Positions 40,782-48,968 of a stretch of 64,000 nucleotides of DNA are shown in pieces. The notes under the pieces were generated by a model that was not told the DNA's origin, made no database searches, and saw nothing but the letters and a program-made list of their open reading frames with translations. The stretch comes from a virus, in the IMG/VR virus record IMGVR_UViG_3300009154_000033, positions 49,695 to 113,694 of that record, one strand, 5' to 3'. Both the position numbers and the translations under genes were made by a program. How positions within the stretch are numbered: position 1 is the stretch's first letter; every line of letters begins with the position of its first letter.

Positions 40782-40956
40782 GAAAATATAGTTGCAATAA
40801 ACCATAAAGTGTATATTGGATTAGTTATACTATCAACTTTTTTACAAAAACTTTTGTTTTTTCCGATAGTATCTCTACCATAGATACTATTCACTTTTTG
40901 CAATAACTTTTCAAAATATCTGATAGTATCTTTTATAGTTGTACACAAGATCCCTC
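40782..40956. promoter_or_regulatory. Divergent control region with four GATAGTATC boxes
   Basis: GATAGTAT-type boxes near 40826, 40863, 40884 and 40920 in alternating orientation, in AT-rich DNA ahead of the 40971 gene. Probable operator region. Confidence 0.5.
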
Positions 40957-40970
40957 GAAAGGACCCCCCG

Positions 40971-41381
40971 ATGAGTTGTCGTGAAACACCAGATTTTGAC
41001 GAATCCGAGGTCCTTATGTACAAAAAATTACACAAAAAAGCTTCTGGAAACCCTTGGATATTCTCCACGTTTAAGGGTGACGAATATCCTCCAGACATCA
41101 TTCTTTCGATAGTTTTAAGTGCGGCAGCTTGGCCGGTAATGATCTGGTATTGGACAAAATCATACATTTGGCCTATTTTCTCAATTCTTCTATCTACGGC
41201 ACTTTTGGCAATTTGCTTCAATTTAGGCTCTTTCTATCTTTATGTCTTAATTGGCTATTTCAGCGCATTATTCGGAATTACAAGCTGGCTCCTAATTGGC
41301 TTTGCTCACGGAACTACCCCAAAACACAGAGAAATGACCATAAAAGAGTGGTCAGACCATATTACTAAAGATTTAGATTAA
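40971..41381 (+). CDS. Multi-pass membrane protein
   Basis: 136 aa with AAAGGA before ATG. Three hydrophobic segments (IILSIVLSAAAWPVMIWYW; WPIFSILLSTALLAICF; LYVLIGYFSALFGITSWLLI, each within 20 residues) and charged ends. The minus-strand frame at 40730-41221 overlapping it is a shadow. First gene of the plus-strand block. Function unknown. Confidence 0.65.
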   Translation: MSCRETPDFDESEVLMYKKLHKKASGNPWIFSTFKGDEYPPDIILSIVLSAAAWPVMIWYWTKSYIWPIFSILLSTALLAICFNLGSFYLYVLIGYFSALFGITSWLLIGFAHGTTPKHREMTIKEWSDHITKDLD

Positions 41382-41390
41382 AAGGTCATA

Positions 41391-41420
41391 AACCCGATTC
41401 TGCGGTAAAATAGATTCGGG
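41391..41420 (+). terminator. Stem-loop terminator or leader hairpin
   Basis: CCCGATTCT ... AGATTCGGG with a 10-base loop, shortly after the membrane gene; no U-run. Confidence 0.5.
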
Positions 41421-41451
41421 AGAGATACACCTCTATAGAGAGATATCTCAT

Positions 41452-44337
41452 ATGAAACGCAACAAATCAAAAAAAGTGCCACAAATCATTATTGTGACAC
41501 TTCTTTCGGGATTACCGATCTGCTATGCAGAATCAGCTTTAGCTACTTCTTCTTTCGGTTTATTAGAACAGAAGCAATCGAGCTCACAACAATCAGTGAA
41601 ACCCAACCAACTACTAAACCAACCCAAAAACTATCTAAATTCACGGTTACAATCATCTCTAACTCCTTCAGTTGAGGATCTTAATACTCTAAAGTCTACA
41701 CTAGCTGACTACAACACGCAACTTGACACACTAATCAGCAAACAGCCTACAAACGACTCCCCAGAACTTCAAACAGCCATTAAAAAAGCTCAAACAGCTA
41801 TCCAGACTCTAAAAACTGACGTTTCTGACCTTGAATTGGCCTTAACTACCTATAACAATGCCAAAACTGCTCTTACCTATGCTCTAAAAGCACAAACTCT
41901 TGCGGACAAAGACGCACAGGATAAGAGAAAGATCCTCAGCTCATCGCAAACTTCCCACGAAGCCACGAAACAACAATTAGAAGTTCAGAAGACCGCCGTA
42001 GCTCAAGCTCAAACTCAAGCCACAGAAGCAGATGCAAGTGCGCTCCAGGCACAGGAACTTCTAATGAAGACGACGGAAGCACTGACGCAGCAGAAAGCCA
42101 TCACAGCTCAGGCACTACAAACTTTAAACGAACGTCAAACTGACGCCATCGCAGCATCGTCAACATATACCCAAGCACAACAAACACTTACAAATGCAGA
42201 AGAACAGAAAGCACAAGCAGAAAGAAATCTTTCAGCTGCAACTTCCAACAAAGCACAAGCACAGAAAAACTTAGCTGCAGCTACCGTCCAACTTCAAACG
42301 AAGCAATCAGAAGTTAACTCATCCAGGGAGATCTACAATTCCGCCGTTGCCCACTACAACCAAACTTTAGATGAGTACAACCAAGCTTATGACTGGTATC
42401 TATATACACAACAGAACGTCAACTTAACACGCACTAATCTTCAAGCAGGACAACAAAACCTAGACCAAGCACAGTGGAACTATGACAATAACCTCATCCC
42501 AGATCCAACGTGGACACCAGCAACTTACCAACAAGAGCACACCAGGCAAGTTCCAACGACCACTCTTGTTCCAGTAACAACTACCACCCTTACTGGTGGA
42601 CTAACCGCTGATTCATTCAACAGGCAGAATTACTCATCCCGCCCTCCTCTTCCAACTTCTAACGAAACTCCTATTGCAACTCTTAACGTTCCAAATATTA
42701 ACTACCAATGGGGCGGAGGTAGTGTTCTAAACTCAGGTAGGTATGACCGAGTCCTCGTTCGCTTCACCGGCCAGCTCTCGGCCCCGGTCACCGGCGACTA
42801 CCAGTTCTACGCCCCCGCGGACGACGGCGTCATGCTCTACCTCAACGGTCAGCTTCTGGTCAACGACTGGCGCGACAAGGGCGGCGGCGGGTCCACCTCG
42901 GTCCCCGTCCACCTCGAGGCCGACACCCCCCAACAGCTGACCCTCTACTTCTACGAGAACGGCGGCGGGGCAAACGTCTGGCTTTACTACGCAACTCCAA
43001 CCACAGGCTTCCAGATTGTTCCAGCAGCCTACTTAGGCACAACTGCTACCACTACAACCACCTACGTCGAACAAACCACATACATCACCGAAACCTATTA
43101 CACAACTGAAGTAATTCCTAACCAAATAGCCCCACTTATTCACGACCCCGCTCTACTTCCTGACCTAAAGAACGCACAGATCTACTACGACGCAACTGTT
43201 CTATCAAACCAGCAAGCAGAAGAAGACTGGCAGTTAGCACAAGCAGATCAACAACAAGCAGCTCAGAACTCTACAACTGCTTACAACCAAGTTATAGATA
43301 CTGCCACCACTCTGAACGCCCTTTCTTCAGATCTGGACGTCGAACAAAACGCATTCAACCAAGCCCAGGCAACTTCTAACGAAGCAGATTCAAATTTCCA
43401 GAAAGCACAAAGCGTGCGATTAGAATCCCAGCAAAATTTGGCATCAGCTGAACAAACTGCAAACGAAGCAACCCAGTATTTAGCTGGATCTAATGCACAA
43501 TTACAGGCAGCTCAACTTGCTTATAACATAGAAGAACAAAAAAACCAAGAGACTAAAACTTCCAACGAACAAGCAAAGACATCATTGGAAGCAGCATCCT
43601 CAGCTCAATCTCAAGCCCAAGCAAATCTAGAAACACAAACAAGCTTGCTAAGCTCTGCAACTTCTAACGAAGCTCAAGCTCAAGTTGACGCAGATCTAGC
43701 TGCAGCAAACTCAACCCAAGCTGACACCACATCAAACGAAGCATCAAGTACAGCACAGCAAGCTCAGATCACCACCGACAACTCATCAACCTCATTCCAG
43801 TCTTCATTGGAAGTTGCCCAGGCTACCATTCTCACAATCCCAAACCTCATCAAAGAAGCCACCGACATCTTCAGCACACCACAGGGCTCAGCAGATATTC
43901 CAACAAATCTAGATGCAAGCAACTTACAGGACATTGATTTAGCTCAAATTGACCCAACAGAACTTAGCCCAGAACAAGCCACACTACTTGTAGCAGCTGC
44001 TCTAGAAACCTTCAATACAGCCACAGAAGGCTCTCCAGAGTACAATCAAGCCCTAGACGCCCTTTACCTAGCTGCACAGCAAGATGACATTGTTGTTGAC
44101 GAGTCCCTAGCCAATATCCCGGGTGTTGGACAGGCTGCAGTAGCCATTGCTAACGTTTTGAACTTAGTTGGCAACGTTGGAGCCGATATTTCACCTAAAG
44201 CCCGTAAAAAAGCTCAAAACCTTGTTGTAACCACCCTTGTTGTTGGACAAATTGCCCAAGCAGCAGCTCTAGCTACCGCCAGTTCAGGCGGTTCATCTAA
44301 CAAAACAAACAGAATAAACAGGAAGACAGGAAAGTAA
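41452..44337 (+). CDS. Large secreted coiled-coil protein with PA14 domain
   Basis: 961 aa. Residues 1-32 form a Sec signal peptide (IIIVTLLSGLPICYAESALA). Residues 60-350 and 580-790 are long Ala/Gln-rich coiled coils. Between them a PA14 domain (about 385-535: YQWGGG, FTGQLSAPVTGDYQFYAPAD, DGVMLYLNGQLLVNDW, LTLYFYENGGGANVWLYY) resembles carbohydrate-binding PA14/GLEYA modules. Pro/Thr linkers flank it. The C-terminus has Gly/Val/Ala-rich, possibly membrane-active segments. TSNE-type motifs recur at least five times. Codons at about 42745-42980 are strikingly GC-rich. Export by a phage is unusual; a surface-displayed adhesin, exclusion factor or lysis-related protein are options. Confidence 0.8.
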   Translation: MKRNKSKKVPQIIIVTLLSGLPICYAESALATSSFGLLEQKQSSSQQSVKPNQLLNQPKNYLNSRLQSSLTPSVEDLNTLKSTLADYNTQLDTLISKQPTNDSPELQTAIKKAQTAIQTLKTDVSDLELALTTYNNAKTALTYALKAQTLADKDAQDKRKILSSSQTSHEATKQQLEVQKTAVAQAQTQATEADASALQAQELLMKTTEALTQQKAITAQALQTLNERQTDAIAASSTYTQAQQTLTNAEEQKAQAERNLSAATSNKAQAQKNLAAATVQLQTKQSEVNSSREIYNSAVAHYNQTLDEYNQAYDWYLYTQQNVNLTRTNLQAGQQNLDQAQWNYDNNLIPDPTWTPATYQQEHTRQVPTTTLVPVTTTTLTGGLTADSFNRQNYSSRPPLPTSNETPIATLNVPNINYQWGGGSVLNSGRYDRVLVRFTGQLSAPVTGDYQFYAPADDGVMLYLNGQLLVNDWRDKGGGGSTSVPVHLEADTPQQLTLYFYENGGGANVWLYYATPTTGFQIVPAAYLGTTATTTTTYVEQTTYITETYYTTEVIPNQIAPLIHDPALLPDLKNAQIYYDATVLSNQQAEEDWQLAQADQQQAAQNSTTAYNQVIDTATTLNALSSDLDVEQNAFNQAQATSNEADSNFQKAQSVRLESQQNLASAEQTANEATQYLAGSNAQLQAAQLAYNIEEQKNQETKTSNEQAKTSLEAASSAQSQAQANLETQTSLLSSATSNEAQAQVDADLAAANSTQADTTSNEASSTAQQAQITTDNSSTSFQSSLEVAQATILTIPNLIKEATDIFSTPQGSADIPTNLDASNLQDIDLAQIDPTELSPEQATLLVAAALETFNTATEGSPEYNQALDALYLAAQQDDIVVDESLANIPGVGQAAVAIANVLNLVGNVGADISPKARKKAQNLVVTTLVVGQIAQAAALATASSGGSSNKTNRINRKTGK
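42745..42980 (+). other. GC-rich patch inside the PA14 domain
   Basis: Third codon positions are nearly all G or C (for example CTCAACGGTCAGCTTCTGG), in contrast to A/T-ending codons on both sides. The patch is entirely within the reading frame and covers only the middle of the PA14 domain. Confidence 0.85.
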
Positions 44338-44537
44338 TGAAAAAACTAGGAAAGTTCCTATCAGACCTACTAAAAGACCTACTTGACCAAGCTTGGACCC
44401 TACTAGGTTTAGCTTTAGGTTGGGTACTTCTAGAAGGCTCAGCAAGAGATATCGTAGGAAAACTAATTGGAGTCACACTTCTAATCTGGGTACTCACATT
44501 CCCTATTAGACGTGAAAAAGACGAGGATGACGAGTAA
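44337..44537 (+). CDS. Holin-like small membrane protein
   Basis: 66 aa: a charged amphipathic start (KKLGKFLSDLLKDLLDQAW), hydrophobic LLGLALGWVLLEG and IGVTLLIWVLTF, charged tail RREKDEDDE. Starts and ends in ATGA overlaps. Size, topology and closeness to the M23 endolysin suggest a holin; no family match seen. Confidence 0.55.
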   Translation: MKKLGKFLSDLLKDLLDQAWTLLGLALGWVLLEGSARDIVGKLIGVTLLIWVLTFPIRREKDEDDE

Positions 44538-44737
44538 TGTTTGCTTATTTAAAGCACTACTACTTTATAAAACACAAAGATGTCTCTCTGCTTGCATTAG
44601 AAGCTTGGAGAGAGTACATCAAAGGTAAACCACGTATCTACAATATGGATATTTGTCACAATTTTCAAAAAGGGTTTATTAACACTTACCGTCACAATTA
44701 TGCTAAGGCTCAACTAGCCTTAAATAAAGCGTTGTAA
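44537..44737 (+). CDS. Small basic hypothetical protein
   Basis: 66 aa (MFAYLKHYYFIKHKDVSLLA ...), aromatic and basic, no membrane segment. Overlaps the upstream stop. Function unknown. Confidence 0.5.
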   Translation: MFAYLKHYYFIKHKDVSLLALEAWREYIKGKPRIYNMDICHNFQKGFINTYRHNYAKAQLALNKAL

Positions 44738-44778
44738 AATTAACTGTAACACCCAATCACTATTAAGGAGACAAAATT

Positions 44779-45312
44779 ATGGCCGTTGAAGTGACATACT
44801 TCGAACCATTTGATCCAAAGCTTCGCGGAGACGAGCTTGGAAACTTAGCACCATATCGTAACGGACGTCCACATCGTGGACAGGACTGGCATCCAAAGGA
44901 GAAGAGCCCAATCAAGGCTATCTGCGATGGCACAGTTGGTCTTGTTGCTTGGACCGATGTACTAGGACACATCCTTGTTCACTCTTCAGCAGATGGCAAG
45001 CACTGGGTTCTATACGCACACCTCGCAGTAGCACCTACCCTAAAGAAGGGTGACAAAGTTGTTGGCGGTCAAACCGTTCTAGGTCTAGTTGGTGGCGGTA
45101 AGAACACACCAAGCGGATCCGCAAGTACCGGGGCCCACCTTCACATGACTGTTGCCACAATGGGAAAGAACTTTGCAGGAGTTGAAGCACACTTGCTTCC
45201 ATTCGAGCGTCTAGTTGACCCACTAAAGCTTTTCACAGCAGCTCCTAAGAAGTCTGTTGCAGCAAAGGTTGTATCCGCCGTCAAGAAGGTAGTTCCTACC
45301 AAGAAGGCGTAA
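44779..45312 (+). CDS. M23 (LytM) endopeptidase, endolysin candidate
   Basis: 177 aa. Zinc ligands of the family are visible: H32 and D36 in PHRGQDW, and HLH in STGAHLHMTV, plus YAHL. The domain fills residues 25-150; the tail is Lys/Ala/Val-rich (KKSVAAKVVSAVKKVVPTKK), possibly a wall- or membrane-contacting segment. No signal peptide, so export would need a holin. It cuts peptidoglycan cross-bridges or stem peptides. Ribosome site AAGGAG. Confidence 0.9.
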   Translation: MAVEVTYFEPFDPKLRGDELGNLAPYRNGRPHRGQDWHPKEKSPIKAICDGTVGLVAWTDVLGHILVHSSADGKHWVLYAHLAVAPTLKKGDKVVGGQTVLGLVGGGKNTPSGSASTGAHLHMTVATMGKNFAGVEAHLLPFERLVDPLKLFTAAPKKSVAAKVVSAVKKVVPTKKA

Positions 45313-45375
45313 TAAGCTAGCCCGGAGATAAAGGTGTAATTAAAACACGTAATAAACCTGACCGGTAGAAAGAAG

Positions 45376-45405
45376 CCCCCACCTGACGAGGATGGGGGTT
45401 TTCTT
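45376..45405 (+). terminator. Rho-independent terminator
   Basis: CCCCCACC-TGACGAG-GATGGGGG then TTTTCTTTT, closing the plus-strand block. Confidence 0.85.
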
Positions 45406-45615
45406 TTACTTCTTTTTTAATTTACTAATTAATTTTCTTATTGGCCACAGAAGAATCCAAAAGCATTTAAATATTGTATGTAGTACCCAAATAAATAAAA
45501 CTAACGAAGTTAACATAAATAAAGTTAGTGGGAACTGACTTCTTTTAGGAAGTTTAGATCTTGTTTTTACAGTAGCTCTATAGCTAAACGGTTGATTCCT
45601 ACTATTTCTCGGCAT
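45406..45615 (-). CDS. Basic single-pass membrane protein
   Basis: 69 aa with a strongly basic start (RATVKTRSKLPKRSQ), one or two hydrophobic stretches (LTLFMLTSLVLFIWVLHTIF) and a Lys-rich end. Overlaps the upstream gene by 14 bases. Function unknown. Confidence 0.5.
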   Translation of the reverse strand: MPRNSRNQPFSYRATVKTRSKLPKRSQFPLTLFMLTSLVLFIWVLHTIFKCFWILLWPIRKLISKLKKK

Positions 45616-46081
45616 GAGTCACCCAGTAGTAATTACAACCCTCACAACAGGGTTTATTATCTGGATCACTTACAGAATCAAAGAACTGAAAGTAGTACAC
45701 AGGATCTTTCTTATAAAGATTTGCCTTGTGTGTAGCCAAAACTCTATGGCTTTTATCAGAGTCATGGAACCAGTTAGGTAGTCCATTACCCCAATTATCA
45801 TAATTTGCTAAGAACAAATTCTTGATATTGATTACGTTATTTATAGTTTTTATGCCACGTTTGTCAGCTTCTTTAACGCAACACATAATGTAAGCCAACA
45901 ATGATTTTTCGTGCCCACGCCACATCTTTACTGCAGGGTGATTACGCCATCCGGCTTTAGGGTCGTCACTCGATAGAACTTTAAGAATCTGATAACCCTC
46001 TAGAATCTGCTTGTTCAATCGCTTATTGTCTAGCACTTGCGCGGACTGATCAAAGTCCTTATATGGTAGAAATGTTTGCAT
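45602..46081 (-). CDS. Pyrimidine-dimer glycosylase-like (Pyr_excise) protein
   Basis: 159 aa from MQTFLPYKDFDQSAQVLDNK. RLNKQILEGYQILKVL, WRNHPAVKMWRG and YIMCCVKEADKRG match the actinobacterial branch of the T4 endonuclease V (Pyr_excise) family, which repairs UV dimers. Promoter TTGACA, 17 bases, TATGGT, then exactly six bases to ATG: leaderless. UV-repair fits a sunlit freshwater habitat (inference). Starts the 45-46 kb transcript. Confidence 0.8.
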   Translation of the reverse strand: MQTFLPYKDFDQSAQVLDNKRLNKQILEGYQILKVLSSDDPKAGWRNHPAVKMWRGHEKSLLAYIMCCVKEADKRGIKTINNVINIKNLFLANYDNWGNGLPNWFHDSDKSHRVLATHKANLYKKDPVYYFQFFDSVSDPDNKPCCEGCNYYWVTHAEK

Positions 46082-46087
46082 ACTCAA

Positions 46088-46116
46088 ACCATACTGACGT
46101 TTAGCATATCTGTCAA
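46088..46116 (-). promoter_or_regulatory. Leaderless promoter
   Basis: TTGACA (46111-46116), 17-base spacer, TATGGT (46088-46093), six bases, ATG. The best-formed example of the leaderless class. Confidence 0.85.
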
Positions 46117-46126
46117 GATATATTTA

Positions 46127-47320
46127 CTATTTTCTGCCTAATTTAATTACATTACTGTAAGTGACATATCCAAAAGGATCTATTACAATTGATCCCTCAG
46201 GGTAGCCATCAGCATACCTTTCATGGGCAGTAGCAACAAAATAGACTCCAACCCCTTCAATTTCAGTGACATGCTTATGAGGGTAATCAATTAGATTAGA
46301 TACTAAAATAGCCGGACTTCCAGTTTCAATATTTGTTTCAGGTTTAAATGCCTTACCTAGAATGTAAAGATCTAAACCATTCTCTTCAGCTACAGACGCA
46401 GCAAACTCTCCATGCCACTTCTCATAATCTTCTCTAGATTTCATAAGATCTTCAAATATGTTGTGGCTTAGCCCAACACTTTCAGCTAACCAGCTTAGAG
46501 CAATATTATCTCTAGGGTGACAACCACCACCATCACTCATACCAGCCCTCATATATTTAGGAGAGATAAGTCTTTTAGTTGAGACAGACCATGCTTTAAA
46601 AATGTCATCAAAGTTCATACCAATCTTATGAGCAAGCTCTCCCCAAGTATTTGCGATAACAGTCTTTGCAGTAATCCAGGTATTGTATGAAACTTTAATA
46701 CCTTCTGCAGTTGTTATATCAGTAACAATATGAGGCTTTTCAAACAGAGTCTCATAGAACTCTTGAAGTTTAGAGCTAGCACGATCACTTTCTACCCCAA
46801 TTAGAGCAAATTCTGGATCTAGATAGTCTTCAATGGCAGTACCCATAGCAATAAACTGCGGAGTATAAACATACTCAATGTAATCATTCAATAGAGGCTT
46901 TATTCTATTTTCGTACGTTGTAGGTAGGCAAGTGGAGATAACTGCAACAATTGTTTTCTTTTTTCCCTCTTTAGCAATCCTAGCAATACTTTCAATGCCA
47001 TCTATTAGGTATGAATAGTCAAAGTCCTTCCTAAGTTCCGGAAGAGAGGTAGAGCCTTCATACTGAGGGTCGTGAGGAGTTTGGATCGGAACAAAGATAA
47101 TGTCTGATCTGGCTACTATGTACTCAAGACTTTTTAGCTTAAGCTTTGTAGAGTTTAGAAGAGGCTCCATACCTTTTTCAATAAAAGGTGTTGATTTAGT
47201 ATCTAAATACTTTTGAATATCTGGGTTTATATCGTATCCAAAGATCTCATGTCCTTTAGATTCAATAGCCAAAGCTACAGGAAATCCAAGCTTTCCCAGT
47301 CCAACAAAACCTATTTTCAA
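46127..47320 (-). CDS. UDP-glucose/GDP-mannose dehydrogenase family protein
   Basis: 397 aa. Rossmann start KIGFVGLGKLGFPVALAIES, D-loop YDIN, STCLP, central EGIKVSYNTWITAKTVIANT and catalytic Cys in GGGCHPRDN, then a C-terminal NAD domain with GKAFKPETN. These are the signatures of enzymes oxidising UDP-glucose or related sugars to uronic acids, precursors of acidic glycans. It lies with glycosyltransferases in one minus-strand operon, so it probably supplies a sugar for glycosylating phage or host structures. Confidence 0.9.
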   Translation of the reverse strand: MKIGFVGLGKLGFPVALAIESKGHEIFGYDINPDIQKYLDTKSTPFIEKGMEPLLNSTKLKLKSLEYIVARSDIIFVPIQTPHDPQYEGSTSLPELRKDFDYSYLIDGIESIARIAKEGKKKTIVAVISTCLPTTYENRIKPLLNDYIEYVYTPQFIAMGTAIEDYLDPEFALIGVESDRASSKLQEFYETLFEKPHIVTDITTAEGIKVSYNTWITAKTVIANTWGELAHKIGMNFDDIFKAWSVSTKRLISPKYMRAGMSDGGGCHPRDNIALSWLAESVGLSHNIFEDLMKSREDYEKWHGEFAASVAEENGLDLYILGKAFKPETNIETGSPAILVSNLIDYPHKHVTEIEGVGVYFVATAHERYADGYPEGSIVIDPFGYVTYSNVIKLGRK

Positions 47321-47321
47321 C

Positions 47322-48011
47322 TTACTCTCCTACGTTCTTTAGCATTTTTTCTTTTAGTTTTTCAGCGTCATTAAGCCGCTTTTTTTGCATTTCCAAGCTA
47401 CTGTACAAAGACGCAACTCCACCATTCTGATTATGTCTATCCAATCTATCAAGCGTGTTCCTATCAATCACAGCTTTTCCAAATAGGTAGTGCATATGCT
47501 CAGTAAGAATGTCGACATGTATATGACGACCTATCATCTTAGCTACGTCATTTAACCAAGTGTCGTTGTAGTCACTAACAAAATACGGAGGAACAAAGTA
47601 CCCTACAGCCTCAACCCAATCTCTATGAATAAATCCATGAGTACCAAAAACCCCATTAAAATGGCTACCATCATTCCCATATACAAAAGCAATATTGTCA
47701 GGGTACTCTTTAAATTTATTAGAAACTATAGTGTCCCACCCTTTAGTTCTAAAAATAATGTCATCCCCACAATGCATAAGAATATCTCCAGAAGCTTTTT
47801 CATAGCACTTGTTCCACATCTCACTTAAAATAATTCTCTCACCAGACACTTTTGTAAAAGGAACTTCTAAGTTATCGTAGCTGTGGTCATCTTCATCAAT
47901 ATAAAGAATCATTTCTATGTTTGAAACATCATCTGCAGTCTCTAAAACAGATTGCCATAGTCTAAAAACATTTAAAGGTCTTTGTCTAGTTGGCATTAAA
48001 ATACTGATCAT
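47322..48011 (-). CDS. GT-A glycosyltransferase
   Basis: 229 aa. ISILMPTRQRPLNVFRLWQS, LYIDEDDHSYDN, ASGDILMHCGDDIIF (DxD-like) and GTHGFIHRDW follow the GT2-like GT-A fold. No membrane segment. One base from the dehydrogenase gene. Substrate unknown. Confidence 0.8.
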   Translation of the reverse strand: MISILMPTRQRPLNVFRLWQSVLETADDVSNIEMILYIDEDDHSYDNLEVPFTKVSGERIILSEMWNKCYEKASGDILMHCGDDIIFRTKGWDTIVSNKFKEYPDNIAFVYGNDGSHFNGVFGTHGFIHRDWVEAVGYFVPPYFVSDYNDTWLNDVAKMIGRHIHVDILTEHMHYLFGKAVIDRNTLDRLDRHNQNGGVASLYSSLEMQKKRLNDAEKLKEKMLKNVGE

Positions 48012-48524
48012 TTAGCTCTCCTTGATTAATCTTTTTTGTTTTGCTAAAAATATTCTTTCGTGGATAGTTCTAACGGAAGAAACTCCTTCAATACTAGCAA
48101 TTGTCTGAGCTACATTAGAGATCCCAAACTGCTTTAAAAACAAATATTCCTCAGCTGTTCGTTCTAATACAGTTAAACCAATGCTCATATCTTTCCAATG
48201 ACCAGCAAGATGCATCATAGCTAATGCAGTCCTCTTTTTAGAGTCCGGAATGATATTACCTACTACACCATCTCCCCCATAGAACGTCTTGGCAATATAA
48301 AGAACGTCTTCCAGTAGAAATCCTGCACGTTGACGAGCTTCTATCTCATTATTTCCATAGATCGGGAAGTTCATAACTGCCATAACCTGTAAACTTCCCA
48401 TGAAGTTACCTGATACCCACCACTCACATGCGTATCCGTCACCCTCCTTACGGACGTCGGCGGTAACAACCCGACCATCACTGACCCACATCAGTAGGTT
48501 GTCCGTATCAATTGCAGTCTTCAT
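48012..48524 (-). CDS. Hypothetical protein in glycan operon
   Basis: 170 aa. An N-terminal beta-region (LLMWVSDGRVVTADVRKEGD) and a helical C-terminus (FLKQFGISNVAQTIASIEGV; IHERIFLAKQKR) with an HTH-like look. -10 TAAGAT (48531-48536) is six bases before ATG: leaderless. Confidence 0.6.
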   Translation of the reverse strand: MKTAIDTDNLLMWVSDGRVVTADVRKEGDGYACEWWVSGNFMGSLQVMAVMNFPIYGNNEIEARQRAGFLLEDVLYIAKTFYGGDGVVGNIIPDSKKRTALAMMHLAGHWKDMSIGLTVLERTAEEYLFLKQFGISNVAQTIASIEGVSSVRTIHERIFLAKQKRLIKES

Positions 48525-48555
48525 ATAGTAATCTTACCAATACTTTACTTACCCT

Positions 48556-48592
48556 ATAAAAAACCCCCCGGGTCATAACTCTCGAGGGGCTT
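48556..48592 (-). terminator. Rho-independent terminator
   Basis: GCCCCTCGAGAG ... CCGGGGGG then TTTTTTATA on the minus strand, between thioredoxin and the 170-aa gene. Confidence 0.7.
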
Positions 48593-48624
48593 CCTTTGAC
48601 AGGCACTATGGTCGATTTAATATA

Positions 48625-48951
48625 TTATTCCGTACCCAGATATTCTGCCAAATCTTTTAGAATGCCAGGCTTAGGTCTAGCACCAATAATAGTCTTAACT
48701 ATTTCCCCGTTGTTGTACACCAGTATAGTAGGAATAGAGCTAATACCATAGCGATCCAATAACTCAGGCTCTTCATCTGCATTTACCTTTACAATCTTTA
48801 GCTGTTCAGAATATTCTTCAGCAAGCTGATCAAGGATAGGAGCAACCATCCTACAAGGGCCACACCAAGTAGCCCAGAAATCGACAAGTACCAACCCGCC
48901 ACCATCAACCACTTCTTGATCATATTCATCAGTTTTAATATCCTTAATCAT
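48625..48951 (-). CDS. trxA: Thioredoxin
   Basis: 108 aa, complete: VDFWATWCGPCRMVAPILDQ with the WCGPC active site, KVNADEEPELLDRYGISSIP with the cis-Pro, and a final helix. It donates electrons, for instance to the phage class II ribonucleotide reductase at 57.4 kb. A U-rich terminator follows. Confidence 0.95.
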   Translation of the reverse strand: MIKDIKTDEYDQEVVDGGGLVLVDFWATWCGPCRMVAPILDQLAEEYSEQLKIVKVNADEEPELLDRYGISSIPTILVYNNGEIVKTIIGARPKPGILKDLAEYLGTE

Positions 48952-48968
48952 TTTGCTGCAACTTTCTT

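Larger units (their letters stand above)
34953..43815. repeat. Dispersed AACTTCYAACGAA repeat family
   Basis: About 20 near-identical 12-13-bp copies, for example 34953, 35009, 35995, 36150, 36457, 36685, 36816, 36887, 36946, 37348, 42655, 43368, 43556 and 43658. They lie on both strands, in non-coding DNA and in genes, where they are read in all three frames (TSNE, LPTK, NFQRR). Confidence 0.7.

Noticed and set aside
40730-41221. 163-codon minus-strand frame
   Set aside because: It overlaps the plus-strand membrane gene that has a clear ribosome site and hydrophobic segments; the minus frame has neither ribosome site nor domain features.
42733-43042. Antisense genes in the GC-rich patch
   Set aside because: GC-rich codons remove stops in all frames; the antisense frames are by-products of composition.
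34953-43815. TSNE as a functional protein motif
   Set aside because: The same DNA is read in two other frames and in non-coding DNA, so the signal is at the DNA level.
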